Shown here: positions 35,056 through 44,975 of the stretch, piece after piece
Layout: every line of letters begins with the position of its first letter
How positions within the stretch are numbered: the first letter of the stretch is position 1
Source: Symbiodinium natans
Lineage: Eukaryota > Sar > Dinophyceae > Suessiales > Symbiodiniaceae
Assembly (NCBI GenBank): GCA_905221605.1
Contig: CAJNDS010002078.1
Location: 122,001 to 186,000, forward strand
Length of the DNA: 64,000 nucleotides
Reading direction: 5' to 3'
Notes under the pieces: generated by a model
Database searches by the model: none
The model's input: only the letters and a program-made list of their open reading frames with translations
Told to the model about the DNA's origin: nothing
Translations under genes and position numbers: made by a program

Positions 35056-36234
35056 CTGCAAAACTGACTGGCACGGCAGGACACTCGCAACAAAAACAGT
35101 GTTGGCTATGCCTTCATCAACTTTAAGGAGCCCGAAAAGGGGGGTGCGGCCCCAAGGAGGCTGGGGGAACTTGCAAAGGAAGGTTCATGCGTTCTGAGGG
35201 AGCCCTGCAGCATGGAAATCTCAGGGAGGAGGGATCTTTGGACAAAACCATACTGAAAGGATAGGCCGCCGTAGGCCACCGTATGCAGTTCTCAGGGTGT
35301 ACGCTGTGTGTGTGTGGGTTGCAAAGGATGTTGGAAGATCTCAAACCGCATAGATTTTTGGGAAGTGGGGTTGGGCATGGTAAGAGTAGCTGTGTAGCTG
35401 TCAGAAGATGTCTGCCAAAAGGACTCCATGGATGCTGAGCGCTTCGTGGAGGTTGGCGCGGGTTCAGCCATGGGGTCGATGTGGAAATGACAGGATTTAG
35501 TTGCAGGCTCCGTGGACGTTTTCAACTCAGAATTTCGTGTCCTTGCGTGTTTTGGCTCAAGCATGAGCTCAGCTGCTCTCGCTTGAGGCATGTGGGGAAC
35601 TCAGACGTGGTCATCATTTCCGTGAGGATGACTTGCCAATCCTTGCGTTGGGAAATGCAGGTGTCCATGTACTGCTGCTCGGAGCCGGATAAGCGTGACG
35701 AGCTTCAGGCTTCATTCATCTTCATTCGGGCACGAGCTGTGGAAGTTCTCAGTTTGCCTCAAGGGCAGTACCGTTGTCCTTGGCTTGCCACTCAACTCCG
35801 TGCTCTGTGGCAATTCGCTTACAAGCGGGAGATTGTCGCTACAAGAGTAGGAATCTCACTGACTTTGCTGTGCGCGTTTCGATTTGTATCGTGCAGGTCT
35901 CGTGGGAAGCCCGTGAGCAGCGTGGCCACGATACCTTTCATTTCCAGAAACTAAAACATCCGTAGGTTCCATGTATTACCGAGGAATTTGTCGTAGGTTA
36001 CATTCTGTTCTGGCCAAACTCCGAGACTGAGTTCTGCAAGGCTAGGCCAAAGCCAAGACATTGCAAGAACCGTGCTGCATCACGCGACAGTCTGTGTGGC
36101 AACGTTGGATCCGAGGCATGCTTCCGACGAGGCGGCCGTGGGTCTCCCCGCCACAGCTCGAAAAGCGCACACCTTCAAGGCAGGGACCATCTTGTTGTAC
36201 TCGTCTGTACGCATGTCAGCATGCCAACTTGCAG
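35056..36234. other. No firmly assigned gene; relic-like spliced-leader fragment
   Basis: Both strands have short protein-like readings (for example minus-strand DWQVILTEMMTTSEFP near 35660-35610) without family match. At 35550-35561 the plus strand reads TTTTGGCTCAAG, identical to the last 12 bases of the dinoflagellate spliced leader, followed by CATG. Confidence 0.35.
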
Positions 36235-36420
36235 GTGGTCCTGAAGTACGACGGTCGTGACTTGGCCCATCTTGGCTCCAGGTTGGACGGTGCCGCTGAA
36301 GCCCCCCCCCCCTTTGTGTGCCGCACAACTCGACTGCGCGATCCGCCAAAAGGAACGTTGGGCGCCGACCTTGATGGCACCGACATCGGGCGCGGTCTCA
36401 TGGCCGCCTGGCAGAAGTGA
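36235..36420 (+). CDS. Module 1: terminal strand and GADLDGTD exon
   Basis: Begins at acceptor CTTGCAG. It encodes VVLKYDGRDLAHLGSRLDGA, a Pro run over an 11-C homopolymer, then GTLGADLDGTDIGRGLMAAW and a stop at 36418. The first part matches the exon at 40473 and the last part matches 41045-41100. The homopolymer may shift the frame in the real gene. Confidence 0.35.
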   Translation: MVLKYDGRDLAHLGSRLDGAAEAPPPFVCRTTRLRDPPKGTLGADLDGTDIGRGLMAAWQK

Positions 36421-36796
36421 CTTCTTCTGTGAGACGCAGCAGGACATGGGCGACTGGCGAAATCCCGTGCCTCTCTGGGTAGCTTTGGGCGGGACATAGC
36501 ACGTCACTTGCGGCCTCCAGGTTTTGCTGCAGTGACAGTGGGCGACACGTGCACTCAAGGGAACGAGCTTCTTTGTGTGGAGGGCGCAGGTTGATAATGT
36601 AAAGGGTCTCCAAAGCAGTGGCGCTTGTTTTTTATCGGTGCTACACGAGTTCTCAGACTCCGAAGCGACGGCTGGCGGCCCTATTTTTTAACAGCCAGCA
36701 CCCATCTCAAGAGTTTCAAGGGGGCATAGGCGGCAAAGGCGGCGAGGTCCATGGAGGACGGGACAGGTCACAGAGCCCCCGAGGCCTCTCTTGACG

Positions 36797-36832
36797 AAAG
36801 ATCCCTCTCTTGACGAAAGATCGATTCAAAGC
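36797..36832. repeat. 18-bp tandem duplication
   Basis: CTCTCTTGACGAAAGATC occurs twice, one copy directly after the other. Confidence 0.8.
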
Positions 36833-36960
36833 TGCTCTCCGATTCCCTGAAGAAACAGTATCCTGTGTGGGAATACTTCCACCATGTGACCAGGGCTGTG
36901 TGGAATCAAAGTGCGTTCTGGGGTTGAGGCGGCGCCCGTTTCTGAGACCTCCGTCCCCAG

Positions 36961-37053
36961 GTCAAGGCCATCTTGGAAGATGGCTTGCTGCCTGACTGGA
37001 ATCGAAGCAGTCCTGACAAGGGCCTCAAACCCTACGAGCCTCTCCTGGACTAG
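36961..37053 (+). CDS. Module 2: PDZ-like exon (EDGLLPDWN)
   Basis: Starts after acceptor CCCCCAG. It encodes VKAILEDGLLPDWNRSSPDK and GLKPYEPLLD, then a stop. The exon at 42271 encodes the same pattern: VKTLAEDGMLPEWN, then PDMEVKPFEPLL. In dinoflagellate PDZ-like domains the motif LPEWN...PD..V precedes the strand GDRIxEVNG, which here sits on the next exon. An upstream peptide, QYPVWEYFHHVTRAVWNQS at about 36856-36912, may be the preceding exon. Confidence 0.45.
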   Translation, partial: VKAILEDGLLPDWNRSSPDKGLKPYEPLLD

Positions 37054-37304
37054 TGTGTGGCAAGAGGTCGGCGTGAGGTTCGGGTTTCGGATCAGCTTGG
37101 TTCAGGGCGCCTCTTCTTGACAGCTACGCCTGACGTGAGGGTCCGAAAGGGAGGGAGGTCAGTCTCGTCGAGGCCACACCTACTTCTGAGGGCGGTGGGG
37201 AGCCTAACTGCGGCATTTACAGTTGAAGGAGGTGCAGTGGAAAACCACGTCTGGGCAAAAGAGCCAATAAAGTGGAAAGCATGAGTTTGCTGCCACAAGG
37301 CGAC

Positions 37305-37382
37305 AGCAGAATGTTGTAATAACCTTCTCTGTGAGCTCAAGTCAGCAGAATGTTGTAATAACCTTCTCTGTGAGCTCAAGTC
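37305..37382. repeat. 39-bp tandem duplication over a 3' splice site
   Basis: A 39-bp unit starting AGCAGAATGTTGTAATAACC occurs twice without a mismatch (37305 and 37344). Each unit ends in GAGCTCAAGTC, and the next PDZ-like exon starts after the second CTCAAG. Confidence 0.9.
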
Positions 37383-37437
37383 TGAGGACAAGATTTTCGA
37401 GGTCAATGGAAAGGCCCTTAGCCTTAGTATGCCTTAG
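37381..37437 (+). CDS. Module 3: PDZ-like strand exon (DKIFEVNG)
   Basis: After acceptor CTCAAG the sequence encodes SEDKIFEVNGKALSLSMP, then a stop. DKIFEVNG corresponds to the GDRIxEVNG strand that follows the carboxylate-binding region in PDZ-like domains, so it completes module 2. The sequence after the stop, from an AG at 37437, reads LRDAEETRGSVEFRSPG and may be the next exon. Confidence 0.4.
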   Translation, partial: SEDKIFEVNGKALSLSMP

Positions 37438-38408
37438 TCAGCTGTGCCTCTTCGGGATGCTGAGGAGACTCGTGGCTCTGTGGAGTTTCGCTCGCCAGGC
37501 AGGCTCCGTCGAGGAGCTCCAGGAGCGAATTGTCGCCTCAGGCCGAAAGCTTAGGGCTCAGAGGATGTGAGCGTGGCCGCAGTGTGTAGGAGGTCTTCAC
37601 GTCAGATTGTGTTGGTTGCTGTCTGGAGCGTCATGCACGTTTTTATGTTGTGTGTGTGTGTCTTCCTTCATGGGGTCTCAGAACTTGCGGTGCTCTCCTC
37701 CTGTGTGTCTTCATGCTGTTTGGTTTTCGCTGTCACCATTCTGGCAACAGCTCCGGGAACCTTCATTCCCACCCGATCCCAGACAACTCACAAATCAAGC
37801 TTCTCACGAGCGCCAACACATATTATGCCTAAGCCTTTGAAACACTTCATTGTGGGCTTTGGGTGCTCGTCTGACGTTTGGATTGCCATTTCGCCCGGCC
37901 CTCCCCCCTTCCCTCCAAAGCACGCAGGCGAAGAGCTTACACTATCAGTCCGGCGACCCGAGCATCGAAAGATTTCTTTGGAGCGGACTGCGAGTGGCTT
38001 GACATTACGCCCTGTCATTAGATTTTCCGGGACAGGTTGCACATGCAGGTTTATGAGCTAGACTACTTGTTGCCAGTTGAGTCTCTGCGCTTTGAGGCTT
38101 GGGGGTCAAATTGCACTACAAGCCACTGGGAAGATGGTTTTGCTTCCTGTGGTGCCAAGTCGTCAGTAAGTCTGAAACCTTTGACTCCGTGTGCACTGAG
38201 GAAGTCCTCTAGGGGAGTCGTGATCAACGAGCGGCTTGGGCTTCAAACTTGCCCCCCAACGATTGTTATACTGATTCCTGATGGTCCAACTTTCTGATAT
38301 TGTTAGTCGCAGTCCTTTTTCTATGGGTTTATTCAGGTGCCTCCTGATCCTGGAGAACCCCCCCCCCCCTTCGCGAGCTTGCTGCGGCACACGCACCCGC
38401 ACCCAAGG

Positions 38409-38609
38409 ATCCTTCCAGAGGGCCTCTTGCAGGAGTGGAATGATGCACATCCTTCTTTTCAGATTGCAGCCGGGGACCGGATCCTGGAAATCGGAGGCGT
38501 GACGCAGGGAGCAGAGGACCGCTGGCCTTGTCTTTCGGGCAAACTTTCTTGTCTCCGAGTGACCCTACAGGGTCGGCACGGTGAGGTACAGTATCCCGCT
38601 GAAGTGTGA
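38409..38609 (+). CDS. Module 4: PDZ-like domain in one exon
   Basis: Encodes ILPEGLLQEWNDAHPSFQIA then AGDRILEIGGVTQGAEDRW and KLSCLRVTLQG. This is a nearly complete PDZ-like core: LPEG..EWN helix turn, GDRILEIGG strand, terminal strand LRVTL. Upstream in the same exon are prolines over a 12-C run (38359-38370), which again may disturb the frame. Its counterpart is 43855-44020. Confidence 0.55.
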   Translation: MLPEGLLQEWNDAHPSFQIAAGDRILEIGGVTQGAEDRWPCLSGKLSCLRVTLQGRHGEVQYPAEV

Positions 38610-38927
38610 AGATCTTGCACCCTTTAGGCTTGCAAGCTTCACTGGTTGTACTTGTGTTCAATGTTGGTGGTTGAGGTCAGTAGGGTCTCGGTTTCAGCTT
38701 CTCTTCCGAAGTACCTGAAGCCGCTAATAATGGCATGAAACGGATATCAAGGGCATTTCGCTGGGGTACCTGATGGCTCGGTTGGGCTGCCCGCTTCAAC
38801 CCCGGTTTCCTCGTTTTCTGTGGATTGGCGGCCAGGACATGACCAAAAGGCTGTGACCTCAGCTGTTTCGTGGAGTGGCCACATGGAAACACTGCAACTT
38901 GAACTTTCGCCACATTCGCTCCCACGC

Positions 38928-39087
38928 TTCCAGGTTGTCCACAGATGACAAGCTGGACCTTACCATCCTGCACTATGACCAGGCAGCGATATCGGTTGTG
39001 AAGCGTCCCGAGCCTGCCCTTCTCAGCAGTCCGCCACATGGTCTTTTGAGTTCCTTGATCTCCGAGGAGACGTCCTACCGCAAATGA
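38928..39087 (+). CDS. Module 5: exon with LDLTILHY
   Basis: Encodes RLSTDDKLDLTILHYDQAAI and continues open to a stop at 39085. The counterpart at 44228 reads RLASDDPLNVTILHFPEI. The intron before both copies shares AxGACATGACCAA(A/G)AGGC. Probably the terminal beta strand of a PDZ-like module. Confidence 0.4.
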
Positions 39088-39438
39088 TCCATGCCCCCGG
39101 CTTCAAGTCTTCAAGTGCCTTGCCGCAATGATTCGCTATGGCCAAGTTTGACAGTCTTCATGTGTTCACCACGGGAGGTCTCCGTCTAAATCTGTTTCCT
39201 GTGGTCCGGGTATGCTTACCAGGTGTTGGGGGTGCGCTTTCCGGCTAAACTGGCTTTTTGAACTCCAGAATTTCTGTCTGCAGGTCACGAGTCAGGAAAA
39301 TGCGGTGAGCCTGTGCACAGGCACAGGCGTGGGACTAGAAGTGGAAAGCATCTGTGCAGGTGAAGATAACTTGAAGCAGTATGGCAAGCAGGGAGCACGT
39401 AAGATTATCGCACTTCCTTTCTCGACCTGTCTTTGCAG

Positions 39439-39899
39439 ATCACGGTGTCCAAACTTCATGGACGTCCCGGCCGAAGTGTCGGGACGCCTCAGGGGTGCTC
39501 CCGAAGGTAGCGCCCCCATGGGTTTCCGCCCTCGTGTTGCCGCGCGAAGTTTCCAGGCAAAAGGTGGCGAGCTGCCCAGACTGCGCCGTGCTGGATTCAA
39601 AGGATGTCCAGAACATGTCCGACTTGTTGAGGGCCCGTCTGCGACAGAAGCCCTTCGATCTTCTTAGCTGCTCAGAAGAAGGCATAGTTAGTTTTCGTAC
39701 TTCATTTGTGCCACGCTTTGCGCTTGAGGCAGGAGGGGCCCATGATGGACAGCTGCCAAGAGTGTTTGGGGATCTTTTGGGCGTGCAGGTGTCGATGTCC
39801 TGTTGCCTCCACGAAGGGGCTGATCTTGACGACGAGGCTCGAGGGAAGTGCGCGATGTATCTTATTGCCTACGTACAGCCTTCTGCAAGCTCAACATGA
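39439..39899 (+). CDS. Possible exon with [15 protein letters not shown]
   Basis: Begins after acceptor TTTGCAG and is open to 39899. It contains [20 protein letters not shown] and [12 protein letters not shown]. The helix after a VNG-like turn in dinoflagellate PDZ-like domains has a similar form, but frames compete at the start of the exon. A further piece, [20 protein letters not shown], follows after an intervening AG. Confidence 0.3.
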
Positions 39900-40069
39900 T
39901 CCAGAGTCTTTGTGTGTGACTGAGTGGTAGCATGTTTGCATGTCGGTTTGTCGAAGACACTTGCACTGTGGCCAGGTCGTCATTAAGCGCCTCGTCTGCT
40001 TGAGACTGCGCATGCAGTTGTGTTGCGTTGTCCATGTCTCTTCTCTGAAGGGCCGACAGAGCAAGCATG

Positions 40070-40169
40070 TATACATATATATATATATATGCATATACAT
40101 ATGTGTGTATATATATCTATGTGTATATATATATATGTATGTATGTATACATATAGATATATATGTATG

Positions 40170-40202
<33 letters not shown>

Positions 40203-40260
40203 GTATATGTATATATATATATATGTACATAGTATACATGTATATATATATATATATGTA
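40070..40260. repeat. (TA)n/(TATG)n microsatellite
   Basis: About 190 bp of TA and TATG units with rare interruptions, lying just before the second PDZ-module block. Tyr/Ile-rich frames across it are not genes. Confidence 0.95.
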
Positions 40261-40472
40261 GAAAGACATGACGTGCACGTGCCCCACTGTGCAGACTGTG
40301 CCCGAGCAACGGTGGTGATCCTAAGAGGCCAGAGTATTGGGAAGAACGCGGGAAGAAGCCTGGCATCTTCAAGGCCCCTCATGCTCATGAAGCCACATGA
40401 AGTTTTCTAATGTAGGAGTGTCTGCGAACAAATTCATACTAAGATGTGTTTGTTTCTTGCTTTGGTGTCAGG

Positions 40473-40632
40473 TGACCTTGACGTATGATGGTAGTCGCTT
40501 GCCTGCAAGCTTGGAGCTACTCGAAGAGAAACTCTTCTGCTCCGTGTACTTCCCCGAGCCATCTTGCTGTCCTTACAATCGCAATCACCAGTGCCGCAAC
40601 TCAGACGCACAGCTCAACAGCAAGGCTGCTTA
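40473..40632 (+). CDS. Module 1': terminal strand exon
   Basis: After acceptor GTGTCAG the sequence encodes VTLTYDGSRLPASLELLEEK then LFCSVYFPEPSCCPYN, open to 40632. It aligns with VVLKYDGRDLAHLGSRLDG of copy 1. Confidence 0.35.
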
Positions 40633-41029
40633 AAGCCAAGAGGTGGGGGAAGCCCACGGTGCAGCAGAAAGCCCGCAAAGAAAAGCACCCAACAGTGCCG
40701 AGGCTACAGTCCTGGCTACTCATAGCACAGAAAGGGGAGTCGCAAAACCCAAAAAAGAACAAGACCTGTGGCTGTGCACAGCCATCGCCGAGCTCGCAGT
40801 TGATTGTAGGATGTGGAAGGAGAGAAGAATCCACATGACACCAATGGGCGCCGGCAGCTACGCTGCTAAAGTAGCTCGGCATAATGCTAGAGGCCCATAT
40901 GACATTCCTACACAACATGACAACGACTCACAAATGAAGCACTCACGGAGGCCTGAGAAAGAGCCATTATTGGACTTTGCTCTCAACTTTAGAAAATCTC
41001 CCCGAACAGTTCTGCTGCATCCTTTGCTC

Positions 41030-41113
41030 TCCTGCCAAGGAAAGATTGGAGCTGATTTCGATGGTACCGATGCTGAGCGGGGACTCATGGTTTCCTGGAC
41101 ATGCATTGTTTAG
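41030..41113 (+). CDS. Module 1': GADFDGTD segment
   Basis: Encodes SCQGKIGADFDGTDAERGLM and VSWTCIV, ending at TAG 41111-41113. It matches GTLGADLDGTDIGRGLMAAW of copy 1. The open frame extends upstream to 40643, but that part shows no counterpart. Confidence 0.35.
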   Translation, partial: SCQGKIGADFDGTDAERGLMVSWTCIV

Positions 41114-42214
41114 CTGCAGCATATGACGTTCGACAAACGTATTTTCGGGCGGGGGGGCTCTCTGAGTGTCGTCCCCAAGCCAGGATAGACGACTTTTTCA
41201 GAGCTTCCAAAAAGGGCGTTTGGTACCTCTTTGTCGTTGCTTGCTGCTTCATCGCGTTCGAAACGCTTGGAGAAATGCGTTTGGCACTGTTTTGTTTGAT
41301 TGGTAACTGCAAGCTTATGTTAAGGTCACCAGTGACAAGACAAGACCTCATTGCATGCATCCTCCAGTACTTATATTCACACGAACGCTTAGTGTAGTTG
41401 TTCAACCAGTAGAGTACCAGTGGTGCAACCGATTGTTTCGTTCGGTTGAGCCGCGAGCCAATACTTGGACGTGCATCTGCTGGGCGTTGCATTGGGCTTG
41501 TTTTGCCCACGAATAGGAAATTTCTTGAATCGTACACAACATGCCATGTCTCTTTGCATACACGAGATTGACAGGTTGATCAGTTCAGCCAGCCTGATTC
41601 TCACCTCGTACCTCAGTGCAGAGTGTCCGCAACCACACCAGCGCAACGGATGATGACCCACACCAGCAAGGGCGAGGAAGCACTGCATCAATCAGCATTC
41701 GTCTTACTACCCACATACGTGCCACAACGTCTGTCATCAGCAGGCTCAGGCACTCGCAGGCCTACGAAAGATCTCCAAAGATCTCCTGCAGCCGGGGCCA
41801 CCAAGCAGGATATCCGACAAATCACCTTTAAGCACCCTCGCCCCCCCACACACACTAACTACATAACAGATGAAGTTTGTCAGACACGTACTTCGACAAC
41901 ACCCCGTCCTGCCTGAAATGTCTGACTTCGCTGCGGGGTTGCTAGCTATTCTCCTCGCCTGGGTCTCCTGATGTCTCCTGTGCTCCTCACCTTCTTGCAG
42001 GTCCCCTACAGAGAATCCCACTTCAGAACTCCCCTGCAGTGCCCCCAACGGAATCCTGCAGAGCATGATTGGGTGCCTTTCTTCAAAGCATTCCGCACAG
42101 AGTATTCCTGGAGCTCCCACCCCCAGAGAAGCTAGCAGCAGCTAGCAGTTTATCCGAAGACTTCCCCCAGATCCCAACATCCCATCTCCAGACCGAAGTT
42201 GATCCCCACATCAC

Positions 42215-42270
42215 CCATGCAATTGCTTAGTTTTTGGATGGGGGTGTTCGAAGTAATTATGCGATTCAAG
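42215..42270. repeat. Dispersed intron-borne repeat, copy 1
   Basis: Contains GCTTAGTTTTTGGATGGGGG then TGTTCGAAGTAATTAT and ends at the acceptor of the exon at 42271. Related sequence lies at 45515-45550 and 62970-63036. Confidence 0.6.
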
Positions 42271-42378
42271 GTTAAGACCCTCGCGGAAGATGGCATGCTG
42301 CCTGAGTGGAATCTCGCCTACCCCGACATGGAGGTGAAGCCCTTTGAGCCTCTTCTGCCTGCCTTGCTTTTGGGGTAG
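42271..42378 (+). CDS. Module 2': PDZ-like exon (EDGMLPEWN)
   Basis: After acceptor GATTCAAG it encodes VKTLAEDGMLPEWNLAYPDM and EVKPFEPLLPALLLG, then TAG. It is the best preserved LPEWN..PDMEV unit in the window, and aligns over its whole length with the exon at 36961. Confidence 0.5.
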   Translation, partial: VKTLAEDGMLPEWNLAYPDMEVKPFEPLLPALLLG

Positions 42379-43854
42379 TAGGCTTTATATACATGGCTTC
42401 CGAAGTTTATGGTGTGTGAACGCGTGTCTTCGGCGTCCAGGTCTTGCACAGACGGCTTCCCTGCGTTGCTGTTGCAGTTGTCACAGGTTGCCGGGAGGGA
42501 TGTGAGGGATGTGGTATGATGTGGTTGTGATCTGTTCGGGTGCAACCAGACTCAGGACATGGTCATCGCGGTTAACGAGGAGGCTTCGTGCGTGTGGTGA
42601 TTGTGTGCGGCCAATTGCGGCCATGAAGGTGTGGAGGCAGCAAAGAAAAGATCGCCCTCTGAGCATGAGGTGTTCGTAGTTGATAGAGAGGAGTATCTTC
42701 CATTTGGGGGTCTTGCAGTGCCTCTCTGATTGACTCAGAGGCCGGCGCGGTCAAGGACTTCCAAAGCAAGACGGCGGCGCCAGGCGTCCGAGAGAGCTGT
42801 TCACATCCCAAAAGCACATCCAGAGACCCATGCGTCGTTTTTGAGCTCTTGCGGTGCAACAGCTTTCGTTTCGTAGCTTCAACCTCGGGTCGGACCCGCA
42901 CTATCTGAAAACACCCTGAGCTCAATGGCGGCTACGCATGGTGGGTTTGCTTGCATTTGCTTAGCACCTTCTTGATACTGATTTGACTGTGTGATGAGGG
43001 GCCGCGGGGGCACACGCGCAACCTAAGTGCAAGCAGGACAGAACTTGAACGCAGCCAAATACTCCACATCCAAGCTAAATTCCTCACTTCCTCGTCACCT
43101 GCAAAGGTGAATCGTTTACGCTGACTATGCAGCGCCCTGATCAATATGAGATCTCCATGTCGCGAACAAAGAGTGGCTTGGCCATGGGCATATTCCTTTA
43201 TGGGCCGTTTCTTTCTTTAAATGTTATGTGGGAGTGGCTTGCGCTGCTTCCTCGTGAGGCCTGGGGATCAAGTTGAGTTACAAGTTGCTTGGCTTGGCAG
43301 ATACATTTTTTGACCCTATCGAGCGAAATGTTTTTGCCCATGTCTTCAGTCGCCAAGTCAGCTGCTCGACGAGCACTTGTGTGCGTAGAACAAGACCAGG
43401 AAGAATCGGGAGAGAAGGTTTGGAAGACACGGCCAGAGAGTTAGGAACGCGGACTGGTTTGGCTCATGTATTCTGGCACTCTTTTGCGCTCAGGTGCCAT
43501 TCCAGAGCATTTGTAGAGCAGTCGAAATCGCCTTGCAGAGCCCCTGTATCTGTCCGCCCTGACAAGTCATAGTATCCCTGGCGCTCGAAGAGCTTCAGCA
43601 GCCGCAAGCTAAGGAAGAGTTCCCAAGGAATTGTGATCGGCGAGTGGCTCTGTTGCAGGAAGGGTTGAGGGTCTCAGGGTTGATGGTTAAGGCAAGGCCA
43701 AACGACGTTTTCTGCATGATGCTTCAGAGCATGATCCAGCGGGGGATTTCCTAAGCTTGCGACCGCATTCCAGAACTGCCATGAGCTGGACAGAGGCATG
43801 CAGAGGTCCAGACTGAGGACCGACCTCAAGCCAAAAGCCCTGCTAAGCCTGAGG

Positions 43855-44020
43855 ATCCTTCCTGACGGGGCCTTCGAGCAGTGGAATTATGACAATCCCG
43901 CTCTCCAAGTGACTGCTGGCGACCGGATTGTGGCTGTTGGAGGCGACAAGCTCCTTGCAGAGGACCGACTTTCGGGCTTTGGCTTCAGAGCCGAAAGGCT
44001 TGTTTCCATTTTGCTGAGGT
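43855..44020 (+). CDS. Module 4': PDZ-like domain
   Basis: Encodes ILPDGAFEQWNYDNPALQVT, AGDRIVAVGGDKLLAEDRL and a strand RLVSILLRW, after which an 11-G run begins (44021). Same layout as 38409-38609: EWN/QWN turn, GDRI strand, terminal hydrophobic strand. The frame opens at an ATG at 43798. Confidence 0.55.
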
Positions 44021-44227
44021 GGGGGGGGGGGCGCTGTAAACGCCACAACGAAACCCCACCGTTCTCTCAATGCAGCTCAGCCACTCAGCTAAGCAGATCT
44101 AAGCAGCTTTTGTCCAGGATATGACCAAGAGGCCGCTCAGCTGCGCTGAAAATGCTGAAGCCGCGACCAGACCCAGTCTGTTGCAATCTGAAGCTTTTTG
44201 CCCCTACACATCTCTGCGCCCACCTGT

Positions 44228-44290
44228 AGGTTGGCTTCAGATGACCCGCTGAACGTCACCATCCTGCACTTCCCCGAGATAACAATGTGA
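44228..44290 (+). CDS. Module 5': exon with LNVTILHF
   Basis: Encodes RLASDDPLNVTILHFPEITM and a stop. It is the counterpart of the exon at 38928; both follow an intron with a shared GACATGACCAA-like block. Confidence 0.4.
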   Translation, partial: RLASDDPLNVTILHFPEITM

Positions 44291-44787
44291 CGAAGCCTTT
44301 GCAGTGCAGCGGATGGGACAATCCTGCAGGCGTCATCACATGAGCAGCTCCATTGGGAGTCGTGGTGGTGCTTTCGGTGCTTTGTTTTTTTTCCGATGCA
44401 TAGGCATCTCTGGCCTTACCCGTGAAGCGGAGTGAAGCGGAGTGCCTTTAGGTGCCGACAGCCACGGCTTCAAGTTCGCAGTTGCTGTATAACAGCAGCT
44501 GTGTATTGGGTATGTGGTTGTTGTAAATTGCATCAGTGATTTGACCCACGAAGATGGGTGCTTTTGCCTCACTGTTGCCTCGATCGCCAAAGTGTGTCGG
44601 GCCATGTGCGAGCAGTTTGTGATTTATCGTGGTGACATGATCCAAACCTTGCGCGGGCCGATCTCATACAAGGGTGCGCATGATTTCGCTTTGCATTCCC
44701 CACCCCCAAAATTGTAGTTTAAGGATAATCATGCCCACCTGCACCATAACAGGCAGCAACAGCCTCTACTACCACTCAGCGAGACAG

Positions 44788-44975
44788 GAGGACATGACAG
44801 GAGAGAGGACAGGAACGAGCATAGATATGAGGAGGACAGAATATGAGGAGGACAAATAAGAGGAGGACAGTTTTGAGGATAGATAGCTGGAAAGGAGACA
44901 CGACAGGAAAGAGGACAGCTACGCGGAGAGATGGCAGAACAGCAAGAAGGACAGATAGGAGGACAGACAGCTGCC
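44788..44975. repeat. Imperfect GAGGACA(GA/TA) repeat
   Basis: Purine-rich units of the type GAGGACAG, GAGAGGACAG and GAGGACAAAT recur irregularly over about 190 bp. Confidence 0.6.

Larger units (their letters stand above)
36235..39087 (+). repeat. PDZ-module block, copy 1 of a tandem segmental duplication
   Basis: Ordered landmarks: VVLKYDGRDL at 36235, GADLDGTDIGRGLM at about 36361, EDGLLPDWN at about 36976, ILPEGLLQEWN at 38409, and STDDKLDLTILHY at about 38937. The same five landmarks recur in the same order in 40473-44290. Noncoding flanks are also shared: GAGGCTTGGGGGTCAAATTG at 38095 corresponds to GAGGCCTGGGGATCAAGTTG at about 43256. Confidence 0.65.
40473..44290 (+). repeat. PDZ-module block, copy 2 of a tandem segmental duplication
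   Basis: Landmarks in the order of copy 1: VTLTYDGSRL at 40473, GADFDGTDAERGLM at about 41048, EDGMLPEWN at about 42286, ILPDGAFEQWN at 43855, ASDDPLNVTILHF at about 44234. Offsets from copy 1 grow from 4.2 to about 5.4 kb, so insertions have accumulated. Confidence 0.65.

Noticed and set aside
39891-40388. Tyr/Ile-rich frames on both strands
   Set aside because: Translations of the TA microsatellite.
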